DNA from: Oscillospiraceae bacterium
GTDB taxonomy: Bacteria > Bacillota > Clostridia > Oscillospirales > Oscillospiraceae
Length of the DNA: 64,000 nucleotides
Direction of reading: 5' to 3'
NCBI GenBank assembly: GCA_015067615.1
Contig: SVMD01000014.1
Coordinates: forward strand, 1-64,000
The notes under the pieces were generated by a model. It was not told where the DNA came from. It ran no database searches and saw only the letters and a program-made list of their open reading frames with translations. How positions within the stretch are numbered: position 1 is the stretch's first letter; every line of letters begins with the position of its first letter. Shown here piece after piece: positions 58,924 through 64,000 of this stretch. The position numbers were made by a program, and so were the translations under genes.

Positions 58924-59513
58924 TATTTGCCCTCCTGATCACGGAAGGTAATGGTGCCGTTTTCGGCATCCATGGCATCCACAATGGCCAGAGATTCCAC
59001 ATGGTAGCCCAGATTCCGGATGACACGGCCGCCGATCTGGAAACCCTTCTCAATAACGATGCCGCAGCCTTCCACGATGGCACCGGCATTCTCGGCAATG
59101 GAGATCAGGCCCTGGAGGGCGCAGCCGTTGGCCAGGAAATCATCAATGATCAGCACATGCTCACCGTCATGCAGGAACTTCTTGGACACGATAACCTGAT
59201 TCTTGTTCTTGTGAGTAAAGGATTCCACCTCTGCAACGAACATATCGCCGTCGATGTTGATGGACTTGGACTTCTTGGCGAACACCATGGGAACGCCAAA
59301 CTCCTTGGCGACAAATGCAGCAATACCAATGCCGGAAGCCTCAATGGTCAGCACCTTATCCACCTGCTTGTGACCGAAGCGGCGCTTGAACTCCCTGCCG
59401 ATCTCCTCCATCAGCGCAATATCCATCTGGTGATTCAGGAAGCTGTCCACCTTCAGCACATTACCGGATTTGACGATTCCGTCCTTTATGATTCTTTCTT
59501 CTAAAAAGTTCAT
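58923..59513 (-). CDS. xpt: Xanthine phosphoribosyltransferase
   Basis: A 196-residue type I phosphoribosyltransferase: LEERIIKDGIVKSGNVLKVDSFLNHQMD, then the PRPP-binding loop LIIDDFLANGCALQGL, and AKKSKSINIDGD. It converts xanthine and PRPP to XMP. Overlaps the permease gene by one base. No purine riboswitch is possible in the 27-base gap before it; transcription probably comes from upstream of the FAD gene. Confidence 0.95.
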   Translation of the reverse strand: MNFLEERIIKDGIVKSGNVLKVDSFLNHQMDIALMEEIGREFKRRFGHKQVDKVLTIEASGIGIAAFVAKEFGVPMVFAKKSKSINIDGDMFVAEVESFTHKNKNQVIVSKKFLHDGEHVLIIDDFLANGCALQGLISIAENAGAIVEGCGIVIEKGFQIGGRVIRNLGYHVESLAIVDAMDAENGTITFRDQEGK

Positions 59514-59540
59514 CTCTATGTATTCTCCCTTTTCTATCGT

Positions 59541-60905
59541 TTATTTCACAATATTTCTTGCCACATGAACACCGCTGGCGGAGGCGTGGGACAGGGAATG
59601 GGTGATGCCGCTGCCGTCACCGATGATGTACAGACCGGGGTAGCAGGTCTCCAGCTGCTCGTTGACTTTTACTTCCATGTTGTAGAACTTGACCTCCACA
59701 CCGTACAGGAGCGTATCGTCATTAGCGGTGCCGGGGGCAACCTTATCCAGAGCGTAGATCATCTCAATGATGCCATCCAGGATGCGCTTGGGAAGAACCA
59801 GACTCAAATCGCCGGGAGTAGCATTCAGGGTGGGGGTAATGAAGGCGTCGTTCATGCGGCTGGGGGTGGAACGGCGACCCCGGATCAGATCACCAAACCG
59901 CTGGACGATGACACCGCCGCCCAGCATATTGCTTAAGCGGGCAATGGACTCGCCGTAGCCGTTGGAGTCCTTGAAGGGCTCGGAGAAATGCTTGGCCACC
60001 AGCAGGGCGAAGTTGGTATTCTCCGTCTGCTTGGCCGGGTCTTCATAGCTGTGACCGTTTACGGTAATAATGCCGTTGGTGTTTTCATTGACCACAGCAC
60101 CCTTGGGATTCATGCAGAAGGTACGAACCTTGTCACCGTACTTTTCGGTGCGGTAAACGATCTTACTTTCGTACAGTTCGTCAGTCAGGTGGGCAAAGAC
60201 TGCTGCGGGAAGCTCCACACGGACGCCGATGTCCACACGGTTGGACTGGGTGGGAATGTCCAGATCTTTGCAGATCTTCTCCATCCACTTGCTGCCGCTT
60301 CTACCCACGGAAACGATGCACTTTTCGCAGGTGAAGTCTGCGTCCTTGCACTTGACACTGTAGCCACCCGCAATAATCTTCACAGCTTCCACGGGGGTGT
60401 CGAAGAAGAAGTCCACCTTATTTTCTAAGTAAGCGTAGAGGTTTTCCAGAACGATATAGTTGATGTCGGTTCCCAGATGGCGCACGGAAGCATCCAGCAG
60501 GTGCAGGTCATTCTGGATGCACAGGGTCTTAAAGCGGGTGCCTGCGGTGGTATACAGCTTGCAGCCCTCACCGCCGTAGCGCATATTGATCTGGTCCACA
60601 TAATGCATCAGGTCCAACGCCTGCTTCTTGCCGATGTACTCGTACAGGGTTCCGCCAAAATCATTGGTAATGTTGTACTTGCCATCGGAGAAAGCACCGG
60701 CGCCGCCGAAGCCGCTCATAATAGAACAGCTTTTACAGCCAATACAGGTCTTGATTTTCTCGCCATCGATGGGACAGTGACGCTTGTTCAGCGCATGACC
60801 TGCCTCAAAAACAGCAACCTTCAGTTCCGGCTTATGCTGCATCAGCTCATAGGCCGCGAAGATACCGCCGGGGCCGGCACCGATAATGATGACATCGTAG
60901 TTCAT
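59541..60905 (-). CDS. FAD-dependent oxidoreductase (COG2509-type)
   Basis: A 454-residue flavoprotein: N-terminal FAD-binding motif VIIIGAGPGGIFAAYEL, a cysteine cluster CIGCKSC (about residue 55) that could hold an iron-sulfur centre or disulfide, GFGGAGAFSDGKYN, and a C-terminal GDGSGITHSLSHASASGVHVA. It is a member of the uncharacterised FAD-dependent dehydrogenases. Substrate unknown. GGAGG box before the ATG. First gene of the operon that continues into xpt. Confidence 0.9.
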   Translation of the reverse strand: MNYDVIIIGAGPGGIFAAYELMQHKPELKVAVFEAGHALNKRHCPIDGEKIKTCIGCKSCSIMSGFGGAGAFSDGKYNITNDFGGTLYEYIGKKQALDLMHYVDQINMRYGGEGCKLYTTAGTRFKTLCIQNDLHLLDASVRHLGTDINYIVLENLYAYLENKVDFFFDTPVEAVKIIAGGYSVKCKDADFTCEKCIVSVGRSGSKWMEKICKDLDIPTQSNRVDIGVRVELPAAVFAHLTDELYESKIVYRTEKYGDKVRTFCMNPKGAVVNENTNGIITVNGHSYEDPAKQTENTNFALLVAKHFSEPFKDSNGYGESIARLSNMLGGGVIVQRFGDLIRGRRSTPSRMNDAFITPTLNATPGDLSLVLPKRILDGIIEMIYALDKVAPGTANDDTLLYGVEVKFYNMEVKVNEQLETCYPGLYIIGDGSGITHSLSHASASGVHVARNIVK

Positions 60906-61043
60906 TCATGTTCCTCCTGTCAGAAAAGCTATGAAAATAACCATTATTTTGAATATCTTAATAATTTTATCACGCTCTACGGAAAAAGTAAATGTAATTC
61001 GCTTTCTGCCTGACTTTTATGGTGTTGAAACAGGTTATTAACC

Positions 61044-61086
61044 AAACAGCCGTTTTCGCAACATTCATGCTGCAAAACGGCTGTTT
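61044..61086. terminator. Hairpin terminator between the kdpDE-like and FAD-oxidoreductase genes
   Basis: AAACAGCCGTTTT pairs with AAAACGGCTGTTT over a 17-base loop. A T-run follows on the plus strand; on the minus strand, the direction of the regulator gene, the run is only TTT, so termination strength there is uncertain. Confidence 0.65.
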
Positions 61087-61168
61087 TTTGGGGTGTAATA
61101 TAATTACAGGGTTTCGCAAGCAGAATCTTCTTGCATCATCACTATACACGGCAGTGCTGTAACAATCT

Positions 61169-61858
61169 TTATAGCTTGAGCATACGGTAACCGATGCCGA
61201 TGTGGGTCTGGATGTACTGAATGTCAGAATCCTTTTCGACTTTCTTACGCAGGGTTGCCATATGTACCCGCAGGGATGCCATATCACTGTCCCAACTGCT
61301 TCCCCATATCTTGTCGGTCAGATAGGTATGGGTCAGCACCTTGCCTGCATCCTTGGCAAGCAGACACAGCAGTTTGTATTCTGTCGGTGTAAGCTTCAGT
61401 TCCTGACCGTTTAGAAAAGCACAGCCTGCGCCGTAGTCGATGGTCAGTTTACCATTGCGGAATATAGCTTCTCCGGTCTTGACAGCGGCAGATGATATTC
61501 TGCGCTGGGCCACCCGGAGACGGGCCAGTAACTCTGTCACAGAGAAGGGCTTGGTAAGGTAATCATCGGCACCGGCGTCCAGGGCCGATACCTTGTCAGA
61601 ATCTTCGCTTCTGGCACTGATGACAATAATGGGCATCTGGGACCAGGAACGGATGCGCTTGATGATCTCCACGCCGTCCAGATCCGGCAGGCCCAGATCC
61701 AAAAATACGATATCCGGCTGCTGAGCGCTTGCCGCAAAGATTGCCGTCTCTCCATTGGATGCTGTTATGTACCGATAGTCATTGGATTTCAAGGTGGTGG
61801 TGATCAGATTGCGGACGGTGGAATCGTCCTCCACCACCAATATCAAAGGTTTATTCAT
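61169..61858 (-). CDS. kdpE: KdpE-like response regulator (OmpR family)
   Basis: A 229-residue regulator. Receiver domain: VVEDDSTVRN acidic pair, phosphoacceptor Asp in VFLDLGLPDLDG (about residue 52), and KPFSVTELLARL. The C-terminal winged helix is OmpR/PhoB-type (LKLTPTEYKLLCLLAKDAGKVLTHTYLTDKIWG). Start at 61858 has a GGGAGG box and overlaps the sensor gene by 8 bases. Confidence 0.92.
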   Translation of the reverse strand: MNKPLILVVEDDSTVRNLITTTLKSNDYRYITASNGETAIFAASAQQPDIVFLDLGLPDLDGVEIIKRIRSWSQMPIIVISARSEDSDKVSALDAGADDYLTKPFSVTELLARLRVAQRRISSAAVKTGEAIFRNGKLTIDYGAGCAFLNGQELKLTPTEYKLLCLLAKDAGKVLTHTYLTDKIWGSSWDSDMASLRVHMATLRKKVEKDSDIQYIQTHIGIGYRMLKL

Positions 61859-63671
61859 GGACTTCCACCTCCCCAGCTGGAATGGTAAATGCAAAGACCG
61901 TGCCCGCAGGCTGATTGTCGGAAACAGAAATTGTGCCGCCGTGTGCCGTTACAATGGACTTGCACAGGCTCAGCCCCAGACCCAGACTTCTGCGGCTGTC
62001 AGCCACGGCGGTGGAGCCGGTGTAGAACATCTGGAATATCTGCTTTTTCTCCTGATCCGGGATGCCCGGCCCGTCATCGGCTACCGTAAACACTGCCATG
62101 CTTTCCTCCCACCGGGTCGATATCCAAATTTGGGAGCCGGCGGGGGTGTATTTGATGGCATTGTCCACCAGATTGATGATAACTTGCACGATCAGCTTTG
62201 CGTCACATTGGGCCAGGAGCAGATCGTCCTTGTGGGTGATCGTAATGGTATGTTCAGACCGCTTCCGGCTGATGTGCTGCAGGGCTTCGGATACGATCTC
62301 CTCCGCAAGCTGGGGCTGTGTCTTCAGCTCCATGCGGCCTTCTTCAATTTTGGTCACTGCCAGAAGATTCTCCACCAGGTTATGCAGCCAGGCGGAGTCG
62401 TCATAGATATCCCCGTACATCTGCTTCCGGGCATTGGGGTCCAAATTCTCGCTGTCGGACAGCAGGATGCTGGCATTGCCGGAGATGGCAGTCAGAGGTG
62501 TCCGCAGATCATGGGAAATGGAGCGAAGCAGGTTCGCCCGGAGCTTTTCACTCTCCGCCTGGAGCTTGGCTTCTTCCTTTTCCGCTGTGTTGCGGCTGTT
62601 CTCCAAAGCCAGAGCACACTCACCAAGAATAGACAGCAGCACACTGTTCTCAAAGGCTTCCAAAGGCTCGCTGCCCTCAATAATGACGGTACCGTAGATT
62701 CTGTCCTGGACCTTGATGGGATAGTGCAAAGCATTACGGCGGCTGCTGGCGGTTACCCCCGGAAGGACAGAAGCATGCCGGTCCAGCAGCTTACATACCT
62801 GGGTTCGGACTGTCTGGAAAATCTTGTCGTCCGAGGTGGCCTTTTGGAGCATCTGACTGGTCTCAAACAGAAGATTGGTACGGTAGGCAGCCTGGGTTGA
62901 CTGCTTGACCTGGCTTTTCAGCCGGTCGGTCAGGGTGCCAACGATCAGAGCAGCAACAATCATGATCAAAAATGTCAGCGGCGCCCCATGCTCATGGACC
63001 CGGAGGGAAAACTTAGGTGTGGTGAAAAAGAAATTGAACACAAGCACACTGCCAATGGCGGAAAGGACATAGCTGCTGCGGGTGGATGTAACCATGGAGG
63101 TCAGCAGCGCAGCCAGAAGATACACCGCAATAATATTGGCCTCTGTAAAGCCTACCCGGGAGAAACCGAAGCTGAGTACCGTTGCCAGAATCAGGATAAC
63201 CAGGGTCAGTGCCCAGTCCCGGCAAGCGGTTTTGAAATTGACCTTTCGCTTAGCCTTTTTGGGCTTGTAGCTGCCATCCACGCTGGCATCCGGGATGATA
63301 TGGATGTCGAGATTCGGGGCAATGGCCGTGAGCTTCTCCGTCAAGGTGGGTTTCCCCCAGGGATGCTTCCGGGTGGCAGCACTTCTGCCCACCACGATTT
63401 TTGTCACACCGGAAAGCCGGGCATATTCCGCAATCTGATAGGAAACATCATCCCCGAACACGGTCTCAACGGTGGCACCCAGACTTTTTGCCAGCTCGGT
63501 ATTGGTTCTGAGCCGTTCCTTGTTTTCATCGCTCATGGCATCATAGCCGGGTGTCCGAACAAACAGGGCGGTAAATTTACAGCCAAAGGCCGTCGCCATA
63601 GTAGCAGCGGTTCGGATGATCCGGGCATTGGAGGGCGCAGAGGACAGGCCCACCAGGATATGCTCTTCCAT
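61851..63671 (-). CDS. kdpD: KdpD-like sensor histidine kinase, short form
   Basis: A 606-residue sensor. Residues about 1-130 form a universal-stress-protein-like domain. A DUF4118 unit of four transmembrane helices (about 150-260) follows, then a GAF-like segment (about 270-370), HisKA with SISHDLRTPLTAI and the HATPase with NAIKYTP and DDGPGIP. The N-terminal ATP-binding KdpD sensor domain of full-length KdpD (about 890 residues) is missing. Start at 63671 has GGAGG at 8 bases. It is next to kdpE and to a KtrA-type gene; no kdpFABC in view. Confidence 0.9.
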   Translation of the reverse strand: MEEHILVGLSSAPSNARIIRTAATMATAFGCKFTALFVRTPGYDAMSDENKERLRTNTELAKSLGATVETVFGDDVSYQIAEYARLSGVTKIVVGRSAATRKHPWGKPTLTEKLTAIAPNLDIHIIPDASVDGSYKPKKAKRKVNFKTACRDWALTLVILILATVLSFGFSRVGFTEANIIAVYLLAALLTSMVTSTRSSYVLSAIGSVLVFNFFFTTPKFSLRVHEHGAPLTFLIMIVAALIVGTLTDRLKSQVKQSTQAAYRTNLLFETSQMLQKATSDDKIFQTVRTQVCKLLDRHASVLPGVTASSRRNALHYPIKVQDRIYGTVIIEGSEPLEAFENSVLLSILGECALALENSRNTAEKEEAKLQAESEKLRANLLRSISHDLRTPLTAISGNASILLSDSENLDPNARKQMYGDIYDDSAWLHNLVENLLAVTKIEEGRMELKTQPQLAEEIVSEALQHISRKRSEHTITITHKDDLLLAQCDAKLIVQVIINLVDNAIKYTPAGSQIWISTRWEESMAVFTVADDGPGIPDQEKKQIFQMFYTGSTAVADSRRSLGLGLSLCKSIVTAHGGTISVSDNQPAGTVFAFTIPAGEVEVHE

Positions 63672-63851
63672 ACTGCGTACCTCCACAAAAATTTTGACCA
63701 TTATAGCATAGTTCCGCAAAATAATCTACGGGCGGTAATGTTTATCTACAAAATCTCCCCACTTACGGATTTCGCGGAATAAAAACACTTGCCCGCCCAC
63801 AAAACTAATAATCGCCAGCACAAGGCAAGCGGCATTCATGATTGCGATTGG

Positions 63852-64000
63852 TCAAATCCGGAAGCATTTCTGGATATCCCTGTATTTCCCCATGACCATG
63901 AGGGACTTTCCCTCACAAAGCAGGGTATCCGGGGTGATAAAGGAATCCAGTCTGCTTCCGCACTTTGTGCCTAAGATATTGATATTGAACTTTTTACGGA
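63852..64000 (-). CDS. 3' end of a KtrA/TrkA-type potassium uptake regulator (partial)
   Basis: Reading the minus strand from the window edge gives an open frame of 49 codons ending in a TGA at 63852-63854. It encodes KKFNINILG, then SFITPDTLLCEGKSLMVMG and KYRDIQKCFR, which is the C-terminal RCK (TrkA_C) domain of KtrA/TrkA proteins. These gate Ktr/Trk potassium channels by nucleotide binding. The 5' part lies outside the window. The gap 63672-63851 up to kdpD holds no other gene that I see. Confidence 0.8.
   Translation of the reverse strand, partial: RKKFNINILGTKCGSRLDSFITPDTLLCEGKSLMVMGKYRDIQKCFRI

Noticed and set aside
59514-59540. Purine riboswitch before xpt
   Set aside because: Only 27 bases lie between the FAD-oxidoreductase gene and xpt, too short for the aptamer; none recognised upstream of 60905 either.

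Overview
The window looks like chromosome of a spore-forming, strictly fermentative Clostridia species, most likely a gut member of the Oscillospiraceae. The reasons are a complete spoIIIAA-spoIIIAH operon, a spoIVFB gene, a remnant of cotJC, Firmicutes-style gene order (nusB-xseA-xseB-ispA, tig-clpP-clpX-lon-engB, rplS-lepB-rbgA-rnhB-yraN), strong GGAGG ribosome binding sites, and GC-rich coding sequence separated by AT-rich sigma-A promoters. No rRNA, CRISPR array, insertion sequence or intact prophage was seen.

Layout. 0-1.8 kb: a lipoprotein built of three exact-period DUF4430 repeats, then a decayed cotJC fragment. 1.8-13 kb, the accessory region, nearly all on the minus strand: a CapA-like enzyme, a short-chain dehydrogenase, a GH29 fucosidase, a TetR-headed group of redox and membrane genes (FMN split-barrel protein, NAD(P)-binding SDR, DUF1295 steroid-5-alpha-reductase-like protein, a polytopic membrane protein and an orphan protein), and a GH31 glycosidase. 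13-17 kb: an envelope-stress-like module, pspC divergent from homologues of the Bacillus ydjG-ydjH-ydjI genes plus a small membrane protein. 17-30 kb: isoprenoid and DNA-repair genes, a TsaD-like paralogue, nusB, yqhY, the spoIIIA operon, an ECF transporter S component, ftsK/spoIIIE and an UppP-like protein. 30-45.8 kb: a TepA-like protease, YbaK and TSCPD proteins, then proteostasis genes (engB, lon, clpX, clpP, tig) and a translation/secretion cluster ending at rplS. 46-49.4 kb: divergent glnA and an M13 metallopeptidase. 49.4-51 kb: two identical tRNA-Pro(GGG) genes, each followed by a multi-hairpin element that also carries a copy of the tRNA 3' end, with a small XRE-regulator gene pair between them. 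51-56.6 kb: a PQQ-like propeller protein, radical SAM proteins and spoIVFB. 56.8-61 kb: an FAD oxidoreductase, xpt, xanthine permease and a (p)ppGpp synthetase-like gene as one compact operon. 61-64 kb: a KdpDE-type two-component system beside the 3' end of a KtrA/TrkA-type potassium-channel regulator.

How the genes work together. The TetR repressor has a near-perfect sigma-A promoter with a 7-2-7 palindrome overlapping its start region, which fits autoregulation, and may also control the redox genes behind it. The last three genes of the xanthine operon overlap by single bases, so alarmone synthesis and purine salvage are probably co-translated. The tRNA-Pro regions are the least explained part of the window: the flanking hairpins differ in sequence between the two copies but keep base pairing, which argues that the structure itself matters.
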